Part shown: piece by piece, positions 52,394-60,316 of the stretch | How positions within the stretch are numbered: position 1 is the first letter of the stretch | Layout of the letters: every line of letters begins with the position of its first letter | Assembly: GCF_027923225.1 (NCBI RefSeq) | Contig: NZ_BSDI01000009.1 | Span: forward strand, 124,001 to 188,000 | Source of the DNA: Phytohabitans aurantiacus | GTDB taxonomy: Bacteria > Actinomycetota > Actinomycetes > Mycobacteriales > Micromonosporaceae | Reading direction: 5' to 3' | DNA length: 64,000 nt | The notes under the pieces: model-generated | What the model was told of the DNA's origin: nothing | Database searches by the model: none | What the model saw: the letters and a program-made list of their open reading frames with translations, nothing else | Program-made: the position numbers and the translations under genes

Positions 52394-52848
52394 CTGATGA
52401 CGTGACCCTGTTGAGGGACGTCCACGACATGTGGGAGGCCCTCGACCCGGCCCCGGCCGACCTCGCCGACCGAATCCTCTTCACGCTCGCTCTCGAAAAC
52501 GTGGAGCACGAGTTGATGCGGCTGCACGAGAGCCTGGCGCCGGTCGGTGCGCGCGGGCCGGAGACCGCAGCGACGATGACCTTCGCCGCCGAGAGTCTCA
52601 CCGTCATGGTGACCGTCTCGGACGCCGGCCCCAGACAGCGCCGCATCGACGGGTGGATCGCGCCAGGAGCCGCCCTGCGCGTCGAGCTGCGCACCGCCCG
52701 TGGCGTACAGGAGACCGTGGCCGACACCGACGGCCGGTTCGCGTTCGCCGCCCTGCCGGCGGGCCTCATGCAGATCATGATCCATCCGACCGCTGGGGCG
52801 GCTCTGCCCCTGCACCGCGCGGTCGCCACCCCTCCGGTGCAGCTTTGA
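52390..52848 (+). CDS. Small protein with helical N-terminus and carboxypeptidase-regulatory-like domain
   Basis: 152 residues. Residues 1-55 are helical (RDVHDMWEALDPAPADLADR, then ILFTLALENVEHELMRLHES); residues about 62-152 are a beta sandwich with DGWIAPGAALRVELRTARG and VADTDGRFAFAALPAGLMQI, the CarboxypepD_reg-like pattern. No TM or signal. It overlaps the sigma gene by 4 bases and precedes the subtilisin by 14 bases. The position next to the sigma factor and two proteases makes it a candidate anti-sigma or cleavable adaptor. That role is inferred. Confidence 0.75.
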   Translation: MTDDVTLLRDVHDMWEALDPAPADLADRILFTLALENVEHELMRLHESLAPVGARGPETAATMTFAAESLTVMVTVSDAGPRQRRIDGWIAPGAALRVELRTARGVQETVADTDGRFAFAALPAGLMQIMIHPTAGAALPLHRAVATPPVQL

Positions 52849-52862
52849 ATCAGGAGTCCATT

Positions 52863-54359
52863 GTGGCTAGAAGCGATAATCATGTTCCCGCGCCGTCGGG
52901 CCGCCTGCTGGCCGCGTACGGGGCCCGTGCGCTCGACCCGGTTTCCGCACAGGTGCTGCCCGACCAGCGGCTCCAGTCGACGGTCTACGTGGCGAACCGC
53001 CTGCTCATGCGCGACGCCGCGCCGGGCAGCCACCGCCGGCCACTCGACGAGGCGGTCCGCGAGCTGCGCCTCCGTCTCGACGGCGACGGGCGGGGTGGCC
53101 GCTGCGTTCGGGTCGCACCAGGCGAGGGTGCGCCAGCGACACCGGACGCCTGGCGGGTCCTCCAGACGCTTCGGGCTCGTGACGCGAGGGGTATGCGATC
53201 ACTGGGTGTGGGCCTGGATCACCTGATGTTCGCAACGACCATCTTCGCCCACCCCTACACCTCGGCGCATCCCTACACATCCGCCCACCCCTACACATCG
53301 GCGCATCCGTACACCTCCGCGCACACCGGCCCGGTAGCGCAGTACGGGATGGTGGGCTTCGGTGCGACCCAGCCGGTCAACCTGGTGCTGCCGAAGCCGG
53401 CGCGCCGGTCCGACACGGCCTTCCGGCGCCCAGTCGTCGCTGTGCTCGACACCGGTTGTGGCCAGCACGACTGGCTGACCGAGGGCGTACTTCCGGCGAT
53501 CGACGCGATCGGCGACACCGGCCCGGGTCTCGACAGCGACGGCGACGTGGCGGGTCCGCTCGACGGCATGCGCGACCCGCTCGCCGGCCACGGCACATTC
53601 ATCTGCGGCCTGATCCGCCAGACCTGCCCGGACGCCGACATCCTGCCTGTTCGCGTCATCCACTCGGACGGCGTGATCCTCGAATCCGAGCTGCTCAACG
53701 CGTTGCAGATGGTCGCCGACCTCGCTCGCAAGCACGCCAATGGCGAGGCTGGCGGCCAGCCGATCGACGTGGTGACGCTGTCGCTCGGCTTCTACCACGA
53801 GTCGCCCGACGACGAGGCATACACGTCACTGCTGTACGAGGCGGTGCGCGACCTGGCCGATCTCGGTATCGCGGTCGTGGCCGCGGCGGGCAACGACGCT
53901 ACCGCGCGGCCGATGTTCCCGGCGGCGTTCGCGGCGACGCCGGATGGTGCCGAGGAGCCGGCGGTACCGGTGTCGAGCGTGGGTGCGCTCAACCCCAGCG
54001 GCTCGATCGCGCTGTTCAGCAACAGCGGCGACTGGGTGCGCTTCTGGGAGCCGGGCGCTTCGGTGGTCAGCACCGTGCCGGCCTCCTTCAACCACGGCCT
54101 CCAGCCCGCCGCCGCGGTGCCGGATCCGCATCACGGCATGCTGCGCGAGAACATCGACCCTGACAACTTCGCCAGCGGGTTCGCGATCGCCAGTGGCACG
54201 TCCTTCGCGACACCGGTCTTCGCTGGTCGGATCGCGCAGGAGCTGATAGCACAGCAGAACTCCCTGTCCCTCGCGACCGGTGACGAGCCGGTAAAGCGGA
54301 TCCAGCGCGCCATCGAGACCCTGACCGCGCGCCAGCGCGAACGGATCGGGCGCCGCTAG
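52863..54359 (+). CDS. Subtilisin-like S8 serine protease of the CHAT operon
   Basis: 498 residues. The triad is complete: Asp196 (VVAVLDTGCGQHD), His243 (GHGTFICGLI) and Ser447 (ASGTSFATPVFAG), with oxyanion Asn344 (AAGND). No signal peptide or TM is seen, so it may act inside the cell. Residues 1-125 are a helical/beta head of unknown type; residues 129-152 are four copies of AHPYTS. GTG 52863 has AGGAG seven bases ahead. Possible jobs: cleavage of the small partner protein or activation of the CHAT protease. Confidence 0.9.
   Translation: MARSDNHVPAPSGRLLAAYGARALDPVSAQVLPDQRLQSTVYVANRLLMRDAAPGSHRRPLDEAVRELRLRLDGDGRGGRCVRVAPGEGAPATPDAWRVLQTLRARDARGMRSLGVGLDHLMFATTIFAHPYTSAHPYTSAHPYTSAHPYTSAHTGPVAQYGMVGFGATQPVNLVLPKPARRSDTAFRRPVVAVLDTGCGQHDWLTEGVLPAIDAIGDTGPGLDSDGDVAGPLDGMRDPLAGHGTFICGLIRQTCPDADILPVRVIHSDGVILESELLNALQMVADLARKHANGEAGGQPIDVVTLSLGFYHESPDDEAYTSLLYEAVRDLADLGIAVVAAAGNDATARPMFPAAFAATPDGAEEPAVPVSSVGALNPSGSIALFSNSGDWVRFWEPGASVVSTVPASFNHGLQPAAAVPDPHHGMLRENIDPDNFASGFAIASGTSFATPVFAGRIAQELIAQQNSLSLATGDEPVKRIQRAIETLTARQRERIGRR
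53247..53318 (+). repeat. 18-bp tandem repeat coding AHPYTS x4
   Basis: Four in-frame units encode Ala-His-Pro-Tyr-Thr-Ser. Units 1 and 3 use GCC-CAC and units 2 and 4 use GCG-CAT, so the array arose by doubling of a 36-base pair of units; only a few bases differ. It sits just before the protease domain. Confidence 0.9.
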
Positions 54360-54400
54360 CGACGAGCCTCGGCTGGCGGCGGGCGTGCCATGATACGGGC

Positions 54401-56908
54401 GTGTCCGTCGCCAGCGCCGAAGAGCTACACAGGCAGGCCGTACGGGAGACCGAGCACGGCCGGCACGGGGTGGCACAACGGCTGCTGCGCAGTGCGTTGC
54501 GCCGGCATCCCGAGCCGAGCTTGCGTGCGCAGATCCTCGTCAGCCTCTCGTTCCACGCTGCCGAGCGCCGGAGTCTCGCGGACGGACTCGCCGTACTCGA
54601 CGAGGCAGACGCGGCACCAGACCTGCCGGAACGCATTCGCGGTCTGGTAGCGGGGCAGCGGGGTCTGCTTTACGTGCGCGCGGGCCAGCCCGCCGACGCG
54701 CTCGCCGCGTTCGACGTGGCGCTGCGCCTGCTCGACGAGACCGAACCGCAGGATGTCTGCCGGCCGCTGCTCAACCGGGGCGTCGTCCACATGCAGCGCG
54801 GGGCTCTGCGGGCCGCCCGAGCCGACTTCGCGCGGTGCGTCGACATCGCCGGTCGGCACGGCCTTGATGTCATCCGTGCCAAGGCGTCGCACAACCTGGG
54901 CTACCTGTCGCTGCTGTCCGGTGCGCTGCCGCAGGCACTCCGGGAGATGGACGCCGTCTCGTCGGCGCTGAGTAGTCAATCCGAGATCTACGCCGCGATC
55001 TATCACGTGGATCGAGCACAGGTACTGCTGGCCGCCGGCTTGTGGCGCGAAGCCGACGACGACCTCGCGCAGGCCGTTGACCTCTTCAGCTCCGCGCGCG
55101 CCCCGCAGGACCGGGCGGAGGCGGAGCTGGCTCGGGCCCAGGTGGCGCTGCTCGAGGAGCGGTTCGCGGAGGCGCGCCGGCTCGCCGGACGGGCGCGGCG
55201 GCGGTTCGCCAACCGGGGTGCGGACGCGTGGGCTCTGCTCGCCGATCAGGTCGCGCTCGCCGCGACGGTTGGCGAGGGGCGCGGGGTGCGGGCGGCCGCC
55301 GCGGAGGCGGCCCGGGTCGCTGCCGCGCTCGCCGACGCGGGGCTTGGTGACGACGCCCGGCGGGCGGTTCTCACCGGTGTCGCGGCGCTACTGTCCACAG
55401 GAGACTTCGCGGCTGCGAGCGAGGCGGCCGGCGACGCGATCCGGTTGCGCCGCAGCGATCCCATCGCCACCCGGTTGCAGGCCCGGTCGGTACGGGCGAC
55501 GCTGGCCGAGGCGGGCGGGCGGCCGCGAGAGGCCGAGGCGGAGTTGCGTGCCGCCCTTGGCGACCTGCACCGGTACCAGGCGTCTTTCGGCAGCCTGGAC
55601 CTGCAGACGGCGGTCAGCGGGCACGGACGGCGGCTCGCGGAGCTCGGACTGGCGAGGGCGCTCGCCAGCGGCCGGCCCGCGACGATCTTCGGCTGGGCGG
55701 AACGGGCCCGCGCCCTCTCGACCCGCCTGCCACCGGTGGTGCCGCCGGCCGACCCGGAGGCCGCCCAGCTCCTGGAGGAGCTGCGCCACGCGCGGGTCGA
55801 GCTGCGCATGCAGGTGCTGGCGGGCCAGCCAGCCCGCTCCCTGTACGCCCGATGCGCTCGGCTGGAGCGGTTGATCAGGCAGCGTTCGTGGTACGTGTCG
55901 GGTCCCGGGCAGACGATCGCGCCCGCGCCGCTCGGCCAGCTTCAGGACCGGCTCGCGGTCGCCGACGCCACGTACGTCGCGCACCTGCTCTCGGGCGGCC
56001 GCCTCTACGCGCTCGTCGCTGGTCCGCGGCGCCGCACCGTGCTCGACCTCGGCCTGGCCGACCGCGCCATCGAACTGCACCGCCGGCTGCGCGCCGACCT
56101 CGACGCCCTCGCCACCATCAACCTGCCCGAAGTGGTGCGCGCTACGGTGCGGGCGGCCAGCCGCACGTCGCTGCGAGCGCTCGACGAGCTGCTGTGGCAA
56201 CCGGTACGCCGGTATCTGGCCGATGGTCCATTGCTTCTCGCACCGGCGGCCGGGCTGGTCGCGGTACCGTGGACGCTCCTGCCGACGCTGCGCGGACGTC
56301 CTGTGGCGGTCGTCGGCTCGGCCACCGCTTGGCTCGCGGCCCGCGACCGGGCCGCACTTCCCGAGCGGCCGGTGGTCGGCCTGGCCGTCGGGCCGCGCGT
56401 TGCGCGCGGCGCCGAGGAAGCCAGGCTCGTCGGCGCGGTCTGGTCGGATTCTTCCGCGCCGCCCGGGTCCACCACATCAGAGGTACGCGACGCGGCGCGC
56501 GCCTCGGACGTGCTGCACGTGGCCTCGCACGGCGTGCACGAGCCCGACAACCCGCTCTTCTCGCACTTGGAACTCGCCGACGGGCCGCTCTTCGGCCACG
56601 AACTGCACCAGCTTCCCAGGCTGCCCGCGCACATCGTGCTGTCGGCGTGCGAGTTGGGCCTTGCCCGGGCCCGCCCCGGCGAGGAGACGCTCGGCATGAC
56701 CGCCGCGCTGCTGCACGGCGGCGCCGGCAGCGTGGTCGCCGGGGTGGCCCGGATCGCTGATTCGGTCGCCTACCAGGTCGGGCCCGCCCACCACGCCGCG
56801 TTGCGTGATGGCAGCTCACCAGCGGCCGCACTGGCCACTGCGATCGAGACCGCGGCGAAATCCGAGGAGGACCCGGCGCCGCTGGTCTGCTTCGGTGCTG
56901 GCTGGTGA
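54401..56908 (+). CDS. TPR-CHAT caspase-like protease
   Basis: 835 residues. Residues about 1-430 are helical repeats of TPR type (AGQPADALAAFDVALRLLDE; NRGVVHMQRGALRAARADFA; AKASHNLGYLSLLSGALPQA). Residues about 530-835 are a CHAT domain with the caspase-like dyad His710 (LHVASHGVHEPDNPLFS) and Cys750 (HIVLSACELGLARA), so it should be active. TPR-CHAT proteins serve as sensors coupled to proteolysis, for example Csx29 in type III-E CRISPR, where cleavage frees a sigma factor regulator. The operon link here to a sigma factor and a subtilisin suggests a similar cascade. GTG 54401 has only a weak ribosome site, 41 bases after the subtilisin stop. Confidence 0.92.
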   Translation: MSVASAEELHRQAVRETEHGRHGVAQRLLRSALRRHPEPSLRAQILVSLSFHAAERRSLADGLAVLDEADAAPDLPERIRGLVAGQRGLLYVRAGQPADALAAFDVALRLLDETEPQDVCRPLLNRGVVHMQRGALRAARADFARCVDIAGRHGLDVIRAKASHNLGYLSLLSGALPQALREMDAVSSALSSQSEIYAAIYHVDRAQVLLAAGLWREADDDLAQAVDLFSSARAPQDRAEAELARAQVALLEERFAEARRLAGRARRRFANRGADAWALLADQVALAATVGEGRGVRAAAAEAARVAAALADAGLGDDARRAVLTGVAALLSTGDFAAASEAAGDAIRLRRSDPIATRLQARSVRATLAEAGGRPREAEAELRAALGDLHRYQASFGSLDLQTAVSGHGRRLAELGLARALASGRPATIFGWAERARALSTRLPPVVPPADPEAAQLLEELRHARVELRMQVLAGQPARSLYARCARLERLIRQRSWYVSGPGQTIAPAPLGQLQDRLAVADATYVAHLLSGGRLYALVAGPRRRTVLDLGLADRAIELHRRLRADLDALATINLPEVVRATVRAASRTSLRALDELLWQPVRRYLADGPLLLAPAAGLVAVPWTLLPTLRGRPVAVVGSATAWLAARDRAALPERPVVGLAVGPRVARGAEEARLVGAVWSDSSAPPGSTTSEVRDAARASDVLHVASHGVHEPDNPLFSHLELADGPLFGHELHQLPRLPAHIVLSACELGLARARPGEETLGMTAALLHGGAGSVVAGVARIADSVAYQVGPAHHAALRDGSSPAAALATAIETAAKSEEDPAPLVCFGAGW

Positions 56909-56986
56909 AGTTCGCTCATGACAGGTAAGAGCACGCAGGCGGTTATCCGATACATCCCGCGTCGGACTTCGGGTAGCGTCACCCGT

Positions 56987-57094
56987 ATGGCATGCGCCCA
57001 CGCTCTGATCAACGGAACCCTCGCCGCCGGTGCGGCCGCGTGGGGTTCTTCCGTGGTGACCAGGCTGCGGCCGGGGCTACCGGCCCTGGTCTGA
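56987..57094 (+). CDS. Probable Erm leader peptide with Arg-Leu-Arg motif
   Basis: 35 codons: starts MACAHALINGTLAAG, then an Ala/Trp stretch, and ends VVTRLRPGLPALV. Arg26-Leu27-Arg28 is the +x+ motif at which macrolide-bound ribosomes stall in the known ErmDL leader. The gene has no ribosome site and its ATG lies 7 bases after a TAGCGT box, which fits a leaderless transcript. It ends 85 bases before erm. The RLR codons lie in the 5' arm of a stable stem (57058-57091), so stalling would open it. Existence as a translated peptide is inferred from position and motif. Confidence 0.5.
   Translation: MACAHALINGTLAAGAAAWGSSVVTRLRPGLPALV
57058..57091 (+). promoter_or_regulatory. Attenuator-like stem within the Erm leader
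   Basis: GACCAG (57058) pairs with CTGGTC (ending 57091), then GGCCGG pairs with CCGGCC around the loop GGCTA, with a five-base bulge on the 5' side. The stop codon of the leader follows directly. A second weaker stem (GGGCCA/TGGCCC) lies between here and the erm ribosome site. Confidence 0.45.
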
Positions 57095-57179
57095 TCTTCG
57101 CCGCCCTTCCACCCGCGCGCGTCCGCCCGGGGCCATTCCGCTTTTCCGCGTTGGCCCTTGCCTGGGAGAGGACGCCCCT

Positions 57180-57968
57180 GTGGCGCAGAACACCTATCGA
57201 ATTCGCAATGAGCGCGAGCGTGCCCGCCGCGCTTACTCACAGACCTTTCTGACCGACCGCGGCGCGCTCGGCCAGGTCGTGCGCGCGGCCCGTCCGGCGG
57301 CCACCGATCTGGTACTGGAGATCGGCGCCGGCGCTGGCCACCTGACCCGGGAACTAGCTCGGGTGGCGGGGCGCATCGTGGCGTACGAGGTCGACCCCGA
57401 TCTGGTCCGTGCTCTAAACCCACCGTCCAATGTGGTGGTCCAGCAGCGAGACTTCCTGGCCGCCCGGCCGCCTCGGGAAGACTTCGCCGTCGTAGGCAAC
57501 ATCCCGTACGCGTTGACGGCCCGGGTCGTCGAATGGTGCCTGCGCGCACCATCGTTGACCTCGGCGACACTGGTGACGCAACTTGAGTACGCGCGCAAAC
57601 GTACCGGTGACTACGGTCGCTGGAGCCGGCTCACCATTGAGACCTGGCCCACGCACCGGTGGGTGCTGGCCGGGAAGATCGCGCGGCACAAGTTCCGGCC
57701 GGTGCCACGGGTCGACTCGGGCATCCTGCGGCTGGAACGGCGCCCAGTACCGTTGGTGGAGCCCCGTCTCCTTGAGCCGTACCGGCGCTTCGTCGAGCTG
57801 GGCTTCAGCGGCGTCGGCGGCACACTGCACGCAAGCCTGCGCCAACGCCACCCCGCACGCCGAGTCGACGCCGCCTTCCGCGCGTGCCGCCTCGACCCAG
57901 CCCTGGTCGTCGCCTACGCCTGGCCCGAACAGTGGCTAACGCTGTTTCGCGCCCTCCACTCCTCGTGA
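57180..57968 (+). CDS. erm: Erm-type 23S rRNA (adenine-N6) methyltransferase
   Basis: 262 residues. SYSQTFLTD-type start (AYSQTFLTDRGALGQVV), SAM motif I LEIGAGAGHLTREL, YEVDPDL, and the catalytic NIPYALT motif of KsgA/Erm enzymes; it also has the positively charged C-terminal helices. The start NERERARRAYSQTFL and lack of KsgA blocks favour Erm over KsgA, so it likely methylates A2058 and gives macrolide-lincosamide-streptogramin resistance. GTG 57180 has GAGAGGA eight bases ahead. The stop lies in the left arm of a dispersed palindrome. No macrolide biosynthesis genes are nearby. Confidence 0.88.
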   Translation: MAQNTYRIRNERERARRAYSQTFLTDRGALGQVVRAARPAATDLVLEIGAGAGHLTRELARVAGRIVAYEVDPDLVRALNPPSNVVVQQRDFLAARPPREDFAVVGNIPYALTARVVEWCLRAPSLTSATLVTQLEYARKRTGDYGRWSRLTIETWPTHRWVLAGKIARHKFRPVPRVDSGILRLERRPVPLVEPRLLEPYRRFVELGFSGVGGTLHASLRQRHPARRVDAAFRACRLDPALVVAYAWPEQWLTLFRALHSS

Positions 57969-58018
57969 TCAGGGCGTCCCTCAAGTTGTTAGGGCGACTT
58001 GAGGGACGCCCTGATCAC
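57965..58018. repeat. 24-bp-arm palindrome, dispersed TGATCAGGGCGTCC family
   Basis: The left arm matches the 43841 copy except that GTCG is GTTG, giving one G-T pair; the loop is TTAGGG, the reverse complement of the loop at 43865. It includes the erm stop and lies just before the end of the convergent rpmG gene. Confidence 0.85.
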
Positions 58019-58021
58019 GGG

Positions 58022-58189
58022 TCAGCGCTCTTCGCGGAACTCGACGTGCCGGCGCGCCCGTGGGTCGTACTTGCGCAGGACCAAACGATCGGGATCGTTG
58101 CGCCGATTCTTGCGGGTGACATACGTGAACCCGGTCCCCGCGGTGCTGCGGAGCTTCACGACCGGGCGGGCTTCATTGTTGCGGGCCAT
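58022..58189 (-). CDS. rpmG: Ribosomal protein L33, zinc-independent form
   Basis: 55 residues: MARNNEARPVVKLRSTAGTG, FTYVTRKNRRNDPDRLVLRK, YDPRARRHVEFREER. It has the L33 sequence pattern but none of the four Cys of the zinc-ribbon form (C- paralogue). Such copies are made under zinc starvation so that ribosomes do not tie up zinc. It is divergent from a CobW-like gene and both share a Zur box 15 bases before this ATG. Its 3' end nearly touches the palindrome after erm. Confidence 0.95.
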   Translation of the reverse strand: MARNNEARPVVKLRSTAGTGFTYVTRKNRRNDPDRLVLRKYDPRARRHVEFREER

Positions 58190-58203
58190 GCGCTTAGTAT
58201 AAC

Positions 58204-58216
58204 GAAAACCGTTTTC
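58204..58216. promoter_or_regulatory. Zur-type operator between rpmG and the CobW-like gene
   Basis: GAAAAC-C-GTTTTC is a perfect palindrome in an AT-rich patch and fits the actinobacterial Zur box (TGnAAAnnnTTTnCA pattern). Both flanking genes are typical Zur targets, so zinc would shut off both. Confidence 0.8.
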
Positions 58217-58233
58217 AACAACAAGGAGCCGCC

Positions 58234-59397
58234 ATGCCAGCCGTCACGGTGCTGTCCGGGTTCTCGCCCGCCGCCACCCATGCCGTCGCCCGCGGTCTGC
58301 TAGCGGATGACCAGCGACTCATTCTCATTCGGCACGATCTGACCGGCGTGCGCGACGGCATCGTGCACCGGATCGTTCGGACGGCGGGGGAGGTGCTCGA
58401 AGACGAGCGGGTCACTCTCGTACACGGCTGTGTCTCGTGCACGCTTCGCGAAGACGTGCTGCCGACCCTGGTGCGCCTCGCCCGCGCCCACCCCGACCGC
58501 GACCAGGTGCTCATGCTGCCGGAAGCCGTCGAGCCGGAGGCCGTGGCAGCCGCCACCGGGTGGTGCCTGATCGACGGCGCACCGGTCACCGATCATGTGC
58601 GCTTCGCCTCGTACACCACCGTGGTGGACGCCGGGCGGGTGCTCGACGATCTCACCACCACCGACTCGCTGCGAGACCGAGCGTTGCACGCCGCCGATGA
58701 CGACCATCGTGAGGTCGCCGACATCGTCGCGCGGCAGATCGAGTACGCGGACACCGTCGTGATGTGGGGCTTCGGCGAGATGAGCCTTCCGGTACTGCTG
58801 CATCGGCTCGCGCCGTGGGCCACTCACGTGCCCGCGGCGGGTTTCCGGCCCGAGGCGCGGCACCGTCCCGGTACGCCCGGCGTGCTCGTGCGCGGGATCG
58901 AAGGGTACGCCGTGGGCGTGCACGAGCCGGTGCCGGACTGCGGCGTGGTATCGATGTTGTTCCAAGCGCGGCGGCCGTTTCACGCCGGGCGCCTCAACGA
59001 CGCGCTCAACACGATCGTCCGCCCGACGCTGCGCGGTCGCGGGCACCTCTGGCTGGCGAACCGGCCCGATACCGCCATCGCGTGGGACTCGGCCGCCGGC
59101 GGGCTGTCGATGGGGTCGCTCGGGCGCTGGCTCGCCGCGCTGCCGGAGGAGCGCTGGGAGGAGGCGAGTGAGGGCCGGCGGCTGGCCGCGACGGTGGAGT
59201 GGGACCCGTATTACGGGGACCGGGGCAACCAACTCGCGTTCGTCGGGATGGAGCTGGACGCGGCTGACCTGCACCGGCGGCTCGCCGCGTGCCTGCTCAC
59301 CGACGACGAGCTGGCCGCTGGGGAGGATACGTGGAAGACCTGGTCCGACCCCTTCGCTGGGTGCCTGCGTGTGGGGGAGAATCCGGTTCGTGACTGA
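58234..59397 (+). CDS. CobW/COG0523-family zinc-starvation protein with degenerate P-loop
   Basis: 387 residues. The metal motif is GCVSCTLREDVLP, equivalent to the CxCC of COG0523 GTPases. The Walker A position reads SGFSPAATHAVARG, lacking the Gly-Lys-Thr of true GTPases, as in some actinobacterial members. A CobW C-terminal domain (about 250-375) follows. COG0523 proteins are thought to deliver zinc to client enzymes when zinc is scarce; the Zur box supports that. ATG 58234 has AAGGAG. The 3' end overlaps the next gene by 8 bases. Confidence 0.88.
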   Translation: MPAVTVLSGFSPAATHAVARGLLADDQRLILIRHDLTGVRDGIVHRIVRTAGEVLEDERVTLVHGCVSCTLREDVLPTLVRLARAHPDRDQVLMLPEAVEPEAVAAATGWCLIDGAPVTDHVRFASYTTVVDAGRVLDDLTTTDSLRDRALHAADDDHREVADIVARQIEYADTVVMWGFGEMSLPVLLHRLAPWATHVPAAGFRPEARHRPGTPGVLVRGIEGYAVGVHEPVPDCGVVSMLFQARRPFHAGRLNDALNTIVRPTLRGRGHLWLANRPDTAIAWDSAAGGLSMGSLGRWLAALPEERWEEASEGRRLAATVEWDPYYGDRGNQLAFVGMELDAADLHRRLAACLLTDDELAAGEDTWKTWSDPFAGCLRVGENPVRD

Positions 59398-60241
59398 CGA
59401 TCCATACACCGTGGTCTGGTCGGAACACACGGCGCACCTGCACGTCGTCGCGCGGGAAGAGGCCGGCTGGTACGCCGAGGTGGCCCGCGCCCTCATCCGC
59501 CCGCGCGACATGCTGGCGGTCGACATCGGTTGCGGCGGCGCGGGCATGACCAAGGCGATGGCAGCCGTGCTCGGCGCGACCGGCCGCGCGGTTGGAGTCG
59601 ACGGCGACACCACGATTCTCGAGGCCGCTCGGGCGACGGTACCCGATGCGCAGTTTCTGCACGCTGACCTCGACGGCGATCTCGCCGACCTGCGAGCCGA
59701 GTTGGGCGCGCCGGCCGACCTGGTGTGGGCGTCCGCGTCCGTGCACCACGCGGGCGACCAGCAGGCCGCGGTCGACGCGCTGGCGACGCTGCTCGGGCCC
59801 GGTGGCCGGCTCGCGCTGGCCGAGGGCGGGCTGCCGCCCCGGCATCTGCCGTGGGACCTCGGCGTCGGCGAGCCCGGCTTGGAGATCCGGTTGGACGCCG
59901 CGCAGGACCGCTGGTTCGCGCGGATGCGGGCCACGCTGCCCGGCTCCCGCCCGATGCCGTACGGCTGGACCGAGGCGCTTCGCCGTGCCGGGCTGACCGA
60001 CGTGACCACGCGGACCACACTGGTGGAGCGGGTCGTGCCACTGTCCAAAGCAGACGTCGAGCGGCTGCTGGACCGGCTCGCCCACCGTGTCGACCGGCTC
60101 CGGCCGGCCGACCTGCTCGCGCCGGACGACCTGGTGGCGTGGGACCGCCTGCTGGACCCCGCCGACGAGGCGTGGCTGGGCAAGCGCACCGACCTGTCCT
60201 GGCTCGACGCCCGCAGCGTCCACATCGGAACCCGCGCCTAA
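59390..60241 (+). CDS. SAM-dependent class I methyltransferase
   Basis: 283 residues. SAM motif I LAVDIGCGGAGMTKAMA, acidic residue in AVGVDGDTTILE, and motif LVWASASVHHAGD. A helical C-terminal part (about 200-283) caps the site. The substrate is unknown. GTG 59390 lies within the end of the CobW-like gene with GGGGGAGA about 9 bases ahead, so it is translationally coupled and possibly also under Zur control. The stop is followed by a palindromic repeat. Confidence 0.85.
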   Translation: MTDDPYTVVWSEHTAHLHVVAREEAGWYAEVARALIRPRDMLAVDIGCGGAGMTKAMAAVLGATGRAVGVDGDTTILEAARATVPDAQFLHADLDGDLADLRAELGAPADLVWASASVHHAGDQQAAVDALATLLGPGGRLALAEGGLPPRHLPWDLGVGEPGLEIRLDAAQDRWFARMRATLPGSRPMPYGWTEALRRAGLTDVTTRTTLVERVVPLSKADVERLLDRLAHRVDRLRPADLLAPDDLVAWDRLLDPADEAWLGKRTDLSWLDARSVHIGTRA

Positions 60242-60246
60242 CTCCC

Positions 60247-60300
60247 GTGATCAGGGCGTCCCTGAAGTCGCTAGAACGACTTCAGGGACGCCCTGATCAC
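60247..60300. repeat. 24-bp-arm palindrome, dispersed TGATCAGGGCGTCC family
   Basis: The left arm starts GTGATCAGGGCGTCCCTGAA; relative to the other copies C-to-G in the left arm is matched by G-to-C in the right arm, so pairing is kept. The loop is CTAGAA. It lies between convergent gene ends. Confidence 0.85.
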
Positions 60301-60316
60301 GGTTGGAGGAGCACGG

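Noticed and set aside
53247..53318. Possible CRISPR-like repeat
   Set aside because: The 18-base units are directly adjacent without spacers and keep the reading frame of the protease.
57180..57968. KsgA (16S rRNA dimethyltransferase)
   Set aside because: KsgA-specific blocks and the usual ispE neighbourhood are missing, and the N-terminus and leader arrangement fit Erm.
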